Translations under genes and position numbers: made by a program
Notes under the pieces: model-generated
What the model was told of the DNA's origin: nothing
What the model saw: the letters and a program-made list of their open reading frames with translations, nothing else
Database searches by the model: none
Part shown: piece after piece, positions 37,266 to 47,388 of the stretch
How positions within the stretch are numbered: position 1 is the first letter of the stretch
Layout of the letters: each line of letters starts with the position of its first letter
Assembly: GCF_002866825.1 (NCBI RefSeq)
Contig: NZ_PKUS01000032.1
Location: 1 to 64,000, forward strand
From: Pseudohalioglobus lutimaris
GTDB lineage: Bacteria; Pseudomonadota; Gammaproteobacteria; Pseudomonadales; Halieaceae
DNA: 64,000 nt
Reading direction: 5' to 3'

Positions 37266-38722
37266 GCCGCCTCGAAGCAGGCGGGAAACAAGCGCTGCAG
37301 GTCCAGATGCTGTTCTATGCAGTCCGCGAGGCGATTCAGTTCCCGCTCGCGGATGGCGTCGCGATCCACCTCCTTTGCCGCGTCCAGGCCTGCCCAGCGC
37401 AGCAGTGCAGCGCAGGCCGCCGGCTGATCGAAGAGCCCGTGAAGGTAGCTGCCGGCAACCTGCCCATCTGCTGAAATAGCGCCGTCCTCGCGCTTGTCGT
37501 CCAGGGTAATAAAGCTCTGGGTTTCCGCTGCGCGATGGGTCTCACCGCAGTGTATCTCATAGCCGCGTACTGCTGCGCCCAGTGCGGTGATGGCGCCATG
37601 CGCTTGCAGTAAGGTTTTTCCCGGTCGCAGCACGGTGCTGATCTCCAGCAGGCCCAGACCCATACTGCTTCCGGGACTGCCCTCTACGCCATCGGGGTCA
37701 TGAATCTCATTACCCAGCATTTGCAGGCCGCCGCAGACGCCTAACACCTTACCGCCGTAACGCAGGTGCCTCTGCAGGTAGGGCTCCCAGCCATTGCGGC
37801 GCAGCCAATCCAGATCTTCGCGCACGTTTTTGCTGCCGGGCAAGACCACCAGTTCACCCGGCGGAGGCGCCTGACCTTCTGCAATATAGGTGACCTCTGC
37901 CTGGGGATGCAGGCGCAGGGCGTCGAAGTCGGTGGTGTTGGATATGCGGGGTAGGGCAGGCACCACCACCCGCAGGCGGTTCGCCTCCTTGGCGACCTGC
38001 GCCACATCAATCGCATCCTCGGCGTCCAGCTGCAGGTTGTGCAGATAGGGTAATACGCCAAGTACCGGCTTGCCGGTGCGCCGCTGCAGCCAGTCGAGTC
38101 CGGGCTCCAGCAAACTGATGTCGCCGCGAAAACGGTTGATGACAAAACCGCAAACGCGCTCCTGTTCGCCTGGTGACAGCAGCTCGAGTGTGCCGACCAG
38201 GTGCGCGAACACGCCGCCGCGGTCGATGTCCGCAATGATGATTACTGGCACGTCAGCCTTTTCGGCAAAGCCCATGTTGGCAATGTCACGGTCGCGCAGG
38301 TTGATTTCTGCCGGGCTGCCGGCACCCTCAACCAGCAAGTGGTCGAAGCGCTGGCCCAGGCGATGCCAGGCGGACATTACCGTGTCCATGGCAAGCGTCT
38401 TGTACTGGTGATAGTTAACCGCGTCCATGTCCTGCAGCGGTTTGCCGGCCAGGATCACCTGGGCGTTTTTATCGGAGTTCGGCTTAAGCAGCACGGGGTT
38501 CATTTCCACGTGCGGCGCAATGCCTGCGGCCTGCGCCTGCAGCGCCTGGGCGCGGCCAATTTCAGCCCCTTGGGGGGTGACCGCGCTGTTCAGCGACATA
38601 TTCTGGGGTTTAAACGGCGCGACCGAGAATCCCTTTCGCGCAAGCACCCGGCACAGGCCGGCAACGAGGACACTTTTTCCGGCGTCAGACGTGGTCCCCT
38701 GCACCATCAGCGCCCTGGGCAC
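37262..38722 (-). CDS. cobQ: cobyric acid synthase
   Basis: CobQ (486 aa) amidates the b, d, e and g side chains of adenosylcobyrinic acid a,c-diamide using glutamine and ATP. The N-terminal dethiobiotin-synthetase-like domain shows [30 protein letters not shown] and [12 protein letters not shown]. The C-terminal class I amidotransferase domain has the nucleophile Cys in [12 protein letters not shown] and the His in [10 protein letters not shown]. The start is uncertain: GTG at 38722 lies 2 bases after the cobO stop, ATG at 38707 is the alternative. The other late cob genes are not in this window. Confidence 0.95.
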   Translation of the reverse strand: MPRALMVQGTTSDAGKSVLVAGLCRVLARKGFSVAPFKPQNMSLNSAVTPQGAEIGRAQALQAQAAGIAPHVEMNPVLLKPNSDKNAQVILAGKPLQDMDAVNYHQYKTLAMDTVMSAWHRLGQRFDHLLVEGAGSPAEINLRDRDIANMGFAEKADVPVIIIADIDRGGVFAHLVGTLELLSPGEQERVCGFVINRFRGDISLLEPGLDWLQRRTGKPVLGVLPYLHNLQLDAEDAIDVAQVAKEANRLRVVVPALPRISNTTDFDALRLHPQAEVTYIAEGQAPPPGELVVLPGSKNVREDLDWLRRNGWEPYLQRHLRYGGKVLGVCGGLQMLGNEIHDPDGVEGSPGSSMGLGLLEISTVLRPGKTLLQAHGAITALGAAVRGYEIHCGETHRAAETQSFITLDDKREDGAISADGQVAGSYLHGLFDQPAACAALLRWAGLDAAKEVDRDAIRERELNRLADCIEQHLDLQRLFPACFEAA

Positions 38723-38724
38723 GG

Positions 38725-39333
38725 TCAGTAATCCACACCCTGGCGTGCCTTGATGCCAGCTTTGAAGGCGTGTTTGATCTCTTTGACTTCGGAGACTGTG
38801 TCCATGATCTCCTGCAGTGCGGAGCCGCCGCCGCGCCCGGTGACCACCACGCTCTGTGATCGTGGCCGCTGGCGGATTGCGTCGATGACCTCGTCCTCGG
38901 GCAGGTAGCCGTAAGCGAGCATATAGGTGAGCTCGTCCATCACCACCAGGTCGTAGCTGGGGTCGCTCAGCATGGGCAGCACGAAGTTCCACGTCTCCAC
39001 CGCCGCCTTCATGTCCGCTTCCCTGTCCTGCGTGTCCCAGGTGAAACCGGTACCCATCTGGTGAAACGCCACGTCGGGGCAGTGTTCCTTCAGGTATATT
39101 TCTTCACCGGAGAGTTGCTGCCCCTTGATGAATTGCACCACGCCCACTTTGTGGCCGTAGCCCAGGGCGCGCATCACCATGCCGAAAGCCGAGCTGGATT
39201 TGCCCTTGCCATTGCCGGTGAGCAGGATAGCGACACCGCGTTCCTCGTCTGCGGCGTCGATATTGGCATCGACTTTGGTTTTCTGTTTTTCCATCGCCGC
39301 CTTGTGCCTGGCGTTTTTACGTTCGTCGCTCAT
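38725..39333 (-). CDS. cobO: corrinoid adenosyltransferase, CobO/BtuR type
   Basis: This 202-aa ATP:cob(I)alamin/cob(I)yrinic acid a,c-diamide adenosyltransferase has the P-loop [36 protein letters not shown], the [15 protein letters not shown] segment and VVVTGRGGG. It attaches the 5'-deoxyadenosyl group in both salvage and synthesis. It lies 15 bases after btuB and just before cobQ. Confidence 0.96.
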   Translation of the reverse strand: MSDERKNARHKAAMEKQKTKVDANIDAADEERGVAILLTGNGKGKSSSAFGMVMRALGYGHKVGVVQFIKGQQLSGEEIYLKEHCPDVAFHQMGTGFTWDTQDREADMKAAVETWNFVLPMLSDPSYDLVVMDELTYMLAYGYLPEDEVIDAIRQRPRSQSVVVTGRGGGSALQEIMDTVSEVKEIKHAFKAGIKARQGVDY

Positions 39334-39348
39334 GCCGTCGCTCCTGTG

Positions 39349-41178
39349 CTAGAAGGAGTAGCGCACGCCGGCATAAGCCGCGGCACCGCTGCTGTTGAAG
39401 TTGCGAACTTCTTCGTAGTCCTTGTCAAGCAGGTTCTCTACCCTACCGTATACATCCAGTCCACGGATGACTTCGAAGCTGGCATTGATGTTGATGACCT
39501 CATAATCATCAAGGGGGTCGCCGTCAGTGCCCACCGCGTCGCGCGCAAGGCGTGCATTGATACCCAGACTCAGGCGGTTGTCAAAACCCTGCCAGTTCAG
39601 GCCCAGGTTGGCCAGATGGTCGGGGCGACGTGGCCGTTCACCGGCGTCGCTGGTTTCGGTGTCGTTGTAGGTGTAGTTACCCGTCAGCGAAAGTGACGGT
39701 AGCAGGGGCCATTCGGCAATCAACTCCACGCCGGAGGAATCCGCTTCCCCCTTACCTTGCAGATAGCCGCCGAAGGTTTGCAGGTCGAAAAATATTTCCT
39801 GGTCCACGGTCTGGTCGAAATACACCGCTTCCAGGTAGAGGCCGTTATTGCCAAACCAGGAGATAGCCAGGTCGTAGCCCTCGCTCTCTTCCGCATCCAG
39901 CTCGACGCCATTGCCGAAGGGGCCGTTGTTGTAGCCGATTTCGTAGAGGCTGGGTGCCCTGAAACCGGTACCGTAGGCACCGCGCAGTTTTACTTCACCT
40001 GCGCTTGCCGGGATCAGGTATGCACCGCTGACTCGCCAGGTGTTATAACTGCCGAAGTCGTCGTTGTCGTCGTAGCGCGCACCTGCGGTCACAAACAGGC
40101 GCTTGGAAAATTCACCCTGGTATTCCAGGTAGTAACCGTCCTGATCGCGTTCCTGGTTGGTGCCGGTGTCGTCACGCGACTCGGTCTTCAGGTCAACGCC
40201 ATACACCAATCGCATTGCTTCGCCGCCATTGAAACTGCCCAGGTAGTTCCATTTTTCCAGTTTGCCCTCACCGCCGAACGCAAAGCCGCCATCGCTGAAG
40301 TCCCTGTTCTGGGTTTCGCTCTCGCTATAGGCCAGCTCGTGATTGAACCGCTGACCCTGGTAGCGTGCACCGGCCCGCCAGGCCTGTTGATCGTACTCAC
40401 TGTTACAATTATCAGTGCGAGGAAAACCGCAGTTGTCGTACTGGCTCTTGCCCTCCACATCGCGGCCCACCAGTTCCAGGCGTAACGCGTCGCTTACGTT
40501 CCAGCCCAGTCGTCCGTGGACGGTGGTGTTCTCGTAGCCGTCGTCATCGCGCAGCAGGGTGTCGTCGCTGCGGGCGTTGAAGCCATCTGTCTCAAAGTCA
40601 GTGACGGACAGGTTCGCGTCCACGGTATCGCCAGCGTAGCCGAGGTTGCCCGCGTATTGCTGGGTGCCGTAACGTCCACCCTCGGCGCTGACATCGCCGC
40701 CAAAACCTTCGCCGGGCGCCCTGGTGGTGATATTGACCACGCCGCCCGCGTCCGCGCCGTACATAAGCCCCTGTGGTCCACGCAATACCTCAACGCGTTC
40801 GATACCAGCGCTCAGCACCTGCTCAAGGCGCGGTAGAAACTGGGGGCTGGATGTGTCGCTGATATCGATGCCGTCCATCATCACCAGCGTGCGATAACCT
40901 TCCTCGCCACGTATGCGCAGAGTCGACACCTTGCCGGCACCGCCCGTATTGCTGACGCCAACGGAGGGCAGGGTGCGCAGAACGTCGAGCATGGAGTTAA
41001 AGCCCAGCGCCTGGATCTCCCGGGCGTTCAGTGCGGAGACCGACGTGCCCACCTGGCGCAGTGGCATTTCGACGCGGGAAGAGGTGACAATGATCTCTTC
41101 GAGTTTGGTATTGGCGTTAACTGGCAGGGCACATAGTGCGCCCAGGGTGACTGCCGGAAGTATTCTCAGGTTGTTCAT
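39349..41178 (-). CDS. btuB: TonB-dependent vitamin B12 receptor
   Basis: BtuB-like outer-membrane receptor (609 aa, close to E. coli BtuB). A signal peptide (ILPAVTLGALCALPVNA-N) is followed by a TonB box region (KLEEIIVTSSR). The plug contains LRIRGEEGYRTLVMMDGIDI and VEVLRGPQGLMYGADAGGVV, and the barrel ends AAYAGVRYSF. Assignment to B12 rests on the riboswitch in its leader and the B12 genes downstream. It is the first gene of the island. Confidence 0.93.
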   Translation of the reverse strand: MNNLRILPAVTLGALCALPVNANTKLEEIIVTSSRVEMPLRQVGTSVSALNAREIQALGFNSMLDVLRTLPSVGVSNTGGAGKVSTLRIRGEEGYRTLVMMDGIDISDTSSPQFLPRLEQVLSAGIERVEVLRGPQGLMYGADAGGVVNITTRAPGEGFGGDVSAEGGRYGTQQYAGNLGYAGDTVDANLSVTDFETDGFNARSDDTLLRDDDGYENTTVHGRLGWNVSDALRLELVGRDVEGKSQYDNCGFPRTDNCNSEYDQQAWRAGARYQGQRFNHELAYSESETQNRDFSDGGFAFGGEGKLEKWNYLGSFNGGEAMRLVYGVDLKTESRDDTGTNQERDQDGYYLEYQGEFSKRLFVTAGARYDDNDDFGSYNTWRVSGAYLIPASAGEVKLRGAYGTGFRAPSLYEIGYNNGPFGNGVELDAEESEGYDLAISWFGNNGLYLEAVYFDQTVDQEIFFDLQTFGGYLQGKGEADSSGVELIAEWPLLPSLSLTGNYTYNDTETSDAGERPRRPDHLANLGLNWQGFDNRLSLGINARLARDAVGTDGDPLDDYEVININASFEVIRGLDVYGRVENLLDKDYEEVRNFNSSGAAAYAGVRYSF

Positions 41179-41284
41179 TTTGTGTCCTCAATGCCCATAT
41201 ATAAGTGGCGATTGAGGGAGGGGATCAGGGAACGCGACAGGAACATCGTGCAACCTTTCATGAAGCCCTCCGCTCCATCGGTGC

Positions 41285-41412
41285 AAATGTGTCCAGGCAG
41301 GTTTCGGGCTCACAGCCTTGAAGCTGTTTACCGTTGCGGGGGCAGCGGTGGTGTTTCACCACACTTCCCATTTAACCTACCCAGCAACGTCGTTGCGGCA
41401 GGCACCTGGTAC
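41285..41412 (-). ncRNA. cobalamin (AdoCbl) riboswitch
   Basis: The minus-strand leader of btuB carries the conserved cobalamin riboswitch core: GGTTAAATGGGAA, then a GTGGTGAAACACCAC hairpin (P4-type), then CGCTGCCCCCGCAACGGTAA, and finally GAGCCCGAAACCTGCCTGG as the closing B12-box half. The order and spacing match the class. About 110 bases remain between the aptamer and the btuB ATG for the expression platform. It should lower expression of btuB and the downstream genes when adenosylcobalamin is plentiful. Confidence 0.93.
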
Positions 41413-41518
41413 GGGCGAGGATTGTGCGGGCACACCTCTTCATTGTCAATCACCGGGGCAGCCTGATGAATTGCTTTCGCGTAGAATAGGGCGGATAAAA
41501 TGGGTGGAGTTGAATAAC

Positions 41519-42025
41519 GTGGTATCGGTAGAACAACGGGCGGCAGTGGCGGCTTTACTGGGCAGGGAACCGCGTGGCCTGGAGGCAGTACCCGTGCTTT
41601 CGGCTGCGCGGGAACCCATGGTGATTCGCGTCTCCTCCCTGGTCGACGACAAGCCCTTTCCCACACTTTACTGGCTGGTTGATAGCGCGCTGAACTACCG
41701 CATAGACGGGGCGGAGGCCGGCGGCCTGATTGCGATCCTGCAGGCCAGAATCGACCAGGATGCAGCACTGCAGGCGGCCATGGTCGAAGATCACCGCCTG
41801 CACATAGCGGATCGCGACGGGTTTATGGATGAAATCCAGCGTAAACGCATTGCCGAACTGGGTTTCTGTGAGGTGTTCAGCAAGAGGGGAATAGGTGGTA
41901 TCGCTGACTTTACCCGTATTCGCTGTCTACATACCTGGTATGCCGCGCACATGGTGCGGGCCAATACGGTAGGGCGCCTGCTGGACGCGCACTGGGCAAG
42001 TGAGGCGGAGTCCACGCGGGCGTAG
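41519..42025 (+). CDS. DUF501 family protein
   Basis: This 168-aa cytosolic protein is of the DUF501 family, whose function is not known. Recognisable segments are VAALLGREPRG near the N-terminus, PFPTLYWLVDSALNYRIDGA and TRIRCLHTWYAAHMVR. I chose GTG at 41519, with GGAG 9 bases upstream; the frame is open further upstream but that DNA is the riboswitch region on the other strand. It is divergent from btuB. Confidence 0.83.
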   Translation: MVSVEQRAAVAALLGREPRGLEAVPVLSAAREPMVIRVSSLVDDKPFPTLYWLVDSALNYRIDGAEAGGLIAILQARIDQDAALQAAMVEDHRLHIADRDGFMDEIQRKRIAELGFCEVFSKRGIGGIADFTRIRCLHTWYAAHMVRANTVGRLLDAHWASEAESTRA

Positions 42026-42128
42026 CGGCGGACACTGCCGGGCAGATTTACCCGGTTTCCCGGCGCAGATCCGCCGTTGTGGCCCCGCGTGAACCGTCTT
42101 TGCTACAGATCATGTAACCAATCGGGAC

Positions 42129-42147
42129 TGGTGGTATATTAGGCGCC
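42129..42147 (+). promoter_or_regulatory. possible extended -10 promoter of the DAHP synthase gene
   Basis: TGGTATATT (42132-42140) matches an extended -10 element, with no good -35 box at the right distance. Transcription would start near 42147, leaving a leader of about 50 bases before the ATG at 42199. This is a weak single-sequence call. Confidence 0.3.
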
Positions 42148-42198
42148 TTTTTGTCACCGGGAATTCGTTTCCCCGCAGCCATTAATGGGCCAGATAAC

Positions 42199-43254
42199 AT
42201 GACCGCCAGAACTGATGATCTCAGGATCCAGAGAACCAACGAACTGATCTCCCCCGAACAGCTGATTGCCGATATCGGTGTCAGCGAGCGTGCCGCGCAG
42301 ACCGTGGATCACGCTCGTCGCACTATCCATAATATTCTCAGCGGCGAAGACGACCGGCTGCTGGCCATTGTGGGGCCTTGTTCCATTCATGACCCCGATG
42401 CGGCCCGCGAGTATGCAGCACAGCTGCGCCAGCGGGCCGATACCATTGCCGACGATGTATTCGTGGTGATGCGCGTGTATTTCGAGAAGCCCAGGACCAC
42501 AGTGGGCTGGAAAGGCCTGATTAATGACCCGGACCTCAATGATACCTTCCAGATTACCAAAGGCCTGCACCTCGCCCGCCAACTGCTGGTGGATCTTGCT
42601 GAGATGGGCCTGCCAGCGGGCACCGAATATCTCGACCTGATCAGCCCGCAGTACTACGCGGACCTCATCTCCTGGGGAGCGATCGGTGCGCGCACCACAG
42701 AGAGCCAGACCCACCGTGAGCTTGCCTCAGGCTTGTCCTGTCCGGTGGGCTTCAAGAACGCGACCGACGGTGATATCCAGGTGGCCATCGATGCGATTAA
42801 TTCGGCCTCCAGGCCACACAACTTCCTCTCGGTGACCAAGCAGGGCCATTCAGCGATATTCCAGACCGCGGGCAATGAGGACTGTCACGTCATTCTGCGA
42901 GGGGGCAAGCACCCCAACTACGATATGTTTTCCGTCGATGACGCCGCCGGTATGCTGGCCAGCTCCGGGCTACCCGCGCGGATAATGATCGATGCATCCC
43001 ACGCCAACAGCCGCAAGATTCCGGCTCGGCAGATTGATGTGGCCTCTGACATTGCTACCCAGGTAGCCCGTGGCAGCGACAACATCATTGGCATTATGCT
43101 GGAGAGCAACCTGGTAGAAGGGCGACAAAACGTCGTTGAGGGGCAGCCTTTGACTTATGGCCAGAGCATTACGGACCCCTGCATAAACTGGGATGACACA
43201 CAGTCTCTCTTGCAGGAACTGGCGACCGCCGTACGCCTGCGCCGCGGCAGCTGA
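42199..43254 (+). CDS. aroG: 3-deoxy-7-phosphoheptulonate synthase, class I
   Basis: DAHP synthase (351 aa) condenses phosphoenolpyruvate and erythrose 4-phosphate, the first step of the shikimate pathway. The AroF/G/H type is clear from LAIVGPCSIHDPDAA, VVMRVYFEKPRTTVGWKG, GARTTESQTHRELASGL, LRGGKHPNYD and the metal-site ASHANSRK. The N-terminal DDLRIQRTNELISPEQL region forms the allosteric segment; which aromatic amino acid inhibits it cannot be read with confidence, so the aroG symbol is generic. It stands alone, convergent with the downstream TonB receptor. Confidence 0.95.
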   Translation: MTARTDDLRIQRTNELISPEQLIADIGVSERAAQTVDHARRTIHNILSGEDDRLLAIVGPCSIHDPDAAREYAAQLRQRADTIADDVFVVMRVYFEKPRTTVGWKGLINDPDLNDTFQITKGLHLARQLLVDLAEMGLPAGTEYLDLISPQYYADLISWGAIGARTTESQTHRELASGLSCPVGFKNATDGDIQVAIDAINSASRPHNFLSVTKQGHSAIFQTAGNEDCHVILRGGKHPNYDMFSVDDAAGMLASSGLPARIMIDASHANSRKIPARQIDVASDIATQVARGSDNIIGIMLESNLVEGRQNVVEGQPLTYGQSITDPCINWDDTQSLLQELATAVRLRRGS

Positions 43255-43416
43255 GCTGCCGATACTGTCGGCACCGTGTAATCAGGCCGCGTCAGGAAGC
43301 GCTCTATTGTGCCGGCCACGCGCAGGCGAGACACTCAATAGCTTATCGGTTTTCTTGAGCTCGCCTCTGCGCGGCAATGGTGATTGTTTAAGTACCGGGG
43401 TTTCTCGCCCCATCGT

Positions 43417-45456
43417 TCAGAGAGCGTAACCCACTTCCAGGTAAGCGCCCAGGGGCTGGCCGACGAAGTAGCGGTAGTTGCCAAAGGCGAAGTCAGCCCT
43501 TTCCGCGTAGTCCTCATCCAGCAGGTTGGTCACGCGCAATGTGCCGTGCCACCGTGAACTCAATTGAGAACTTACGCGCAGGTTGAGCAGAGAATGGCCG
43601 TCATACTTGGCCGTATTGTCAGCGTTGAGGTAATACGAACCCAGGTACACCCATTCCAGCTCAGCTACTGAGTCCGCGTTGAACTCCCAGCCCAGTTGAG
43701 CGCTGCCGAAACGCCGCGGCGCGGTATCGATGTCGTTGCCCTTGATATCGCTGGTAGAGCCCAGCAGGTCGGTGCTGCTGTCATAGCGGTGGCGGGCGAA
43801 GCTGGCGGCACCATTGAGATACCAGTTCTCGGCGAGGCGATAGTCCAGGCTTATCTCCAGACCATAGTGTGAGGTGCTTGCCCCGCTGATGTTCTGGCGA
43901 TTGCTGTCCTGGAAGATAACCTCTTCCTTTTCCATGTAGTAAACGGACGTGTCATAGGCCAGGACACCTGCAACCGTGCCGCGCAGTCCGAGTTCAATAT
44001 TTTCCAGTTCTTCCGCGTCCAGGTCCGCCACCCGTTGCCCTGACTGAAGTCGATAGAGCTCTGCAGCCTGGGGTGCGCGAAAACCACTGGCCAGGCGCAG
44101 GTAACCCACGTGGTTGTCGTCCAGGGCATAACTTGCGCCCGCATTGGCAGAGAGGTTGGTGAAGCTGTCATCGCGATCTGCCGGTCGGAAGAAGCGGCAT
44201 GCCGTGGCCTCCGGCGCACAGGCGGCGCCATCGCCAGTGCGGTTGTCGTAGTCGTAGCCGGTATAGTCAAGGCGCAGCCCTGCAGACAACTCCAGCGCGC
44301 CGCTGCGCCAGCTCACCTGGCTGAACAGGGCGGCATTGAGTGCGTCCACCTGGTAGTCATAGTGCACGCCCGCCGGTTGGTTGGGGCTGAAGTCGCCGTC
44401 CTGGGTTTCCTTCAGCCAGCCGTCGGTGTAGTCCAGATCAATACCGTTGACCCAGTTCCAGCTCGCGAAGTCACTGTGCACTGCGCCCTGGAAACCCAGG
44501 CTGGAATGACCGTTTTCCTCCAGCGGCTGCCAGGGCAGAAAGTGCATCAGGAAGTCCATGTCGTTGTCGCGAAGGTAGGGCGTAAGTACCAGCGTATGCT
44601 GCTCACCCAGCGCGCGGCTGGCCCGGCTGTAGGCGCGCACGGAGCGGACATCCCGGTAGGCCTCGGGGTTGGGGTTGCTGTCCTTGATATCCTCGTCTTC
44701 ATAGGCTTTGAAACCCTGTACGAAGCCGGCCGTCTCCTGATTAAGGTTCGCATAGTCAATAACGCTGGTGACCTGCCAGACATCACCCTGGTAGTCGTAT
44801 CGCGCTGTTAGCTTCTGCTGGTCATAGCCTGAGTCGTCCTTGTAGCCGCCATCAGTGGTGCCGTTGAGCCGCAGGCTGATGCCGTGCGCGCCGTTCACCG
44901 CGCCATAGGCGTACTTGCCGCGATAGTAATCGTAGGGGCCGGCCTCCACGCTGAGCGCATTGATAGCAGACGGCGCAGCGCTGAGTACATTGATCACGCC
45001 GTGCAGTGCGTTGGAGCCATACAGTGCCGTGGCGGGACCTTTGATAACTTCTATCCGGCCGGCCTGCTCGGTGTTGGCATCGAACAGCTGGTTGATGTTG
45101 CAAAATCCCGGGGCGCGCAGGCTGATCGAGTCACCTGCCATGAAAAAGGCGCCGCAGCTGCCGGCGCCCGTAAACACCGGTGAGCGCAGGGAGGGCAGAC
45201 TCTCCTGTCCGTTGCCACGGCTGATCCACGCGCCGGGTATGCGCTGCATTGTCTCGGTGATATGTACGTGACCGATGAGTTGCAGGGTGCCCTCATCCAC
45301 GGCGGACCAGGACAGGGGCACATACTGGCCCTCCTGCTCCATTCGGGTGGCGGTGACCAGAATCTCTTCCAGGTTGACCGGTTCTTCGGCGTTGGCGTGC
45401 GCGGGTAGGTATGTGCAGGGCACAACGGCCAGCAGTGATAGCAGTTTCTTGTTCAC
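43417..45456 (-). CDS. TonB-dependent receptor downstream of a truncated haemoglobin
   Basis: This 679-aa outer-membrane receptor starts at GTG 45456, giving a signal peptide (LLSLLAVVPCTYLPAHA) and the TonB box region NLEEILVTATR. The plug holds a cysteine pair region (GSCGAFFMAG, GFCNINQLFD) and GRIEVIKGPATALYGSNALHG. The barrel ends GAYLEVGYAL. The ligand is unknown. It begins 13 bases after a group II truncated haemoglobin gene, which could hint at haem or a corrinoid, but no haem receptor motif (FRAP/NPNL with conserved His) is clearly seen. Confidence 0.9.
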   Translation of the reverse strand: MNKKLLSLLAVVPCTYLPAHANAEEPVNLEEILVTATRMEQEGQYVPLSWSAVDEGTLQLIGHVHITETMQRIPGAWISRGNGQESLPSLRSPVFTGAGSCGAFFMAGDSISLRAPGFCNINQLFDANTEQAGRIEVIKGPATALYGSNALHGVINVLSAAPSAINALSVEAGPYDYYRGKYAYGAVNGAHGISLRLNGTTDGGYKDDSGYDQQKLTARYDYQGDVWQVTSVIDYANLNQETAGFVQGFKAYEDEDIKDSNPNPEAYRDVRSVRAYSRASRALGEQHTLVLTPYLRDNDMDFLMHFLPWQPLEENGHSSLGFQGAVHSDFASWNWVNGIDLDYTDGWLKETQDGDFSPNQPAGVHYDYQVDALNAALFSQVSWRSGALELSAGLRLDYTGYDYDNRTGDGAACAPEATACRFFRPADRDDSFTNLSANAGASYALDDNHVGYLRLASGFRAPQAAELYRLQSGQRVADLDAEELENIELGLRGTVAGVLAYDTSVYYMEKEEVIFQDSNRQNISGASTSHYGLEISLDYRLAENWYLNGAASFARHRYDSSTDLLGSTSDIKGNDIDTAPRRFGSAQLGWEFNADSVAELEWVYLGSYYLNADNTAKYDGHSLLNLRVSSQLSSRWHGTLRVTNLLDEDYAERADFAFGNYRYFVGQPLGAYLEVGYAL

Positions 45457-45469
45457 AGTGTCGGGTATC

Positions 45470-45898
45470 TCAACGTGAGGCGATAATATCGGCGTTTGTG
45501 CTGGCAGCGCTGGGGCCCTCGCGATTGCGAATGGCGTCGGCGATGCGAAACAGCGGCACTTTGAGCATGGCGACCAGATCTTCACTGGCGTTGACGCGCT
45601 CAAGGGCCTTGTCCATGCACAGCAGCCACTGGTCGCGTTCCTCCGGGCCTATCGCATATGGCTCGTGGGGCGTGGTCATGCATACGGTGCCGTGTTTGTT
45701 GGCGTACAGGGGTGGCCCACCCATCCAGCCGGTCAGGTAGTCCGCCAGCTTCTCCTTCATAGGCTCAAGGTCCGCCGCGTGCATGGCGCGCAGCGCCGCT
45801 ACTTCCGGCATCTCATCCATGAGGTCGTAGAAGGCCCCGGTGAGTTCGCGGATACCTTCCTCGCCAAGTATCTGGTAGGGGGTTTGTGGCTGGTTCAT
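45470..45898 (-). CDS. group II truncated haemoglobin
   Basis: This 142-aa 2-on-2 globin of group II has PYQILGEEGIRELTGAFYDLM at the A/B helices, a Phe-Tyr pair in the B helix, LTGWMGGPPLYANKHG, and the proximal-side HEPYAIGPEERDQWLLCM. Such proteins bind O2 and NO and are linked to redox or NO stress. It is transcribed ahead of a TonB receptor with a 13-base gap, an uncommon pairing. Confidence 0.92.
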   Translation of the reverse strand: MNQPQTPYQILGEEGIRELTGAFYDLMDEMPEVAALRAMHAADLEPMKEKLADYLTGWMGGPPLYANKHGTVCMTTPHEPYAIGPEERDQWLLCMDKALERVNASEDLVAMLKVPLFRIADAIRNREGPSAASTNADIIASR

Positions 45899-46198
45899 CA
45901 GCGGCTTCCTTAGTATCTGTCCCGGTGTGGCCAGGGGTGCATTTTACACAGGCTGTGGGGCTTGTGCGCTTTCGCTGCAATTGTTAACCGTGGCGTTGGC
46001 CCGGGGTTTAACTCCGTAGACGGCCGGGCGGGGTGCTGGTTGCACTCGGGCCGGATAAGCGCAGGCCGATGGTTGATCCAGTGCGCGCCCGGCAATGCCT
46101 TTGTATGGGTGTTCGCCGAACGGAGCTCTGGTAGAATCTCGCCTCCAGGCAGGATCAGGTCCGCCGCCTTTTTTTAGCCCAGTTGATGGAATGTAATC
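45899..46198. other. 300-base intergenic region between globin and purC
   Basis: This region separates divergent genes and must hold both promoters. I see no gene, RNA or repeat in it. The only notable element is a run of seven T at 46170-46176 shortly before the purC start. Confidence 0.5.
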
Positions 46199-47302
46199 AT
46201 GAGTCTCGCCGACCAGGTAATGGCTGTTAACAACAACCTTCCCATTCGCACAGAGGAACCTGTGCATAGCGGTAAGGTGCGTTCGGTTTACTGGCTCAAT
46301 GCCGCCGACAGTGCCCGGCTGATTGCCGAGCGCGGCTATGACGTCCCTGCTGATGCGCCGCTGGCGATTATGGTGATCTCCGACCGTATCTCCGCATTCG
46401 ACTGCATCTGGCACGGGGAGGGCGGTATGCACGGTGTGCCGGGTAAGGGTGCCGCGCTCAACGCCATTTCCAATTACTGGTTTCAGCGCTTTCGCCAGCA
46501 GGGTCTGGCAGACAGTCACATACTGGATATACCGCACCCGCTGGTGTGGATCGTGCAGAAGGCGCGACCGGTAAAGATCGAGGCCATCGCCCGTCAGTAT
46601 ATTACCGGCTCTATGTGGCGCGCTTACGCTGATGGCGAGCGCGAGTTCTGCGGCATCAGGCTTCCCGACGGGTTGCAGAAAAACCAGAAACTGCCCGAGC
46701 TGCTGATCACGCCCTCCACCAAAGGGATTCTCGAAGGGGTGCCCGGTGTGCCCGCAGTCGATGACGTCAACATTTCCCGCGGCGACATCGACAGGCACTT
46801 CGCAGCCTTCAATTTTAGCAGTCGCGATGATGTGGATCGCTATGAAACACTTCTCAGGCAGGGTTTTGAGCTGATCAGCGCCCGCCTGGCGGAGCTGGAC
46901 CAGATCTTCGTGGACACCAAGTTTGAGTTCGGCTACGTGACGGACAGGGCGGGAGAGGAAAAGTTGATCTACATGGATGAGGTGGGTACACCGGATTCCT
47001 CGCGTATCTGGGACGGTCCGGCCTGGCGGGACGGCAGGGTGCTGGAAAACTCCAAGGAGGGATTTCGGCAGGTGCTGCTGCAGCACTTCCCCGACCCCGA
47101 CATACTGCTTAACAAGGACCGTATGCCAGAGCGCCAGGCCCTGGCGCGTGATAACGCGCTGCCGACAGAGGTATTGATGGAACTCTCGAGGACCTATACC
47201 GGCATTGCCGAAAAAATCACCGGTCACCCGGTTGTTCTCGCCAGTAACCCTCAGGCGGAGATCATCGACGTGCTGGGCAAGCGGTACGACCTTATTGGCT
47301 GA
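46199..47302 (+). CDS. purC: phosphoribosylaminoimidazole-succinocarboxamide synthase, long form
   Basis: SAICAR synthase (367 aa) joins aspartate to CAIR in purine synthesis. It is the long proteobacterial form rather than the 237-aa E. coli type. Motifs: [12 protein letters not shown] near the ATP site, [26 protein letters not shown], the FEFGYV segment and [13 protein letters not shown]. No other purine gene is adjacent. Confidence 0.96.
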   Translation: MSLADQVMAVNNNLPIRTEEPVHSGKVRSVYWLNAADSARLIAERGYDVPADAPLAIMVISDRISAFDCIWHGEGGMHGVPGKGAALNAISNYWFQRFRQQGLADSHILDIPHPLVWIVQKARPVKIEAIARQYITGSMWRAYADGEREFCGIRLPDGLQKNQKLPELLITPSTKGILEGVPGVPAVDDVNISRGDIDRHFAAFNFSSRDDVDRYETLLRQGFELISARLAELDQIFVDTKFEFGYVTDRAGEEKLIYMDEVGTPDSSRIWDGPAWRDGRVLENSKEGFRQVLLQHFPDPDILLNKDRMPERQALARDNALPTEVLMELSRTYTGIAEKITGHPVVLASNPQAEIIDVLGKRYDLIG

Positions 47303-47388
47303 TCCGCGCTTCTGCCTGCTCAGTGCCCAGGTGCCGCGGTGTAAGCTATTATTCAACCAACCATATGACTAAAAGGCAGCGACATATT

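Noticed and set aside
43255-43416. Search for an RNA gene or riboswitch between aroG and the TonB receptor
   Set aside because: No conserved B12, FMN, TPP or SAM riboswitch core was seen, and the genes converge here.
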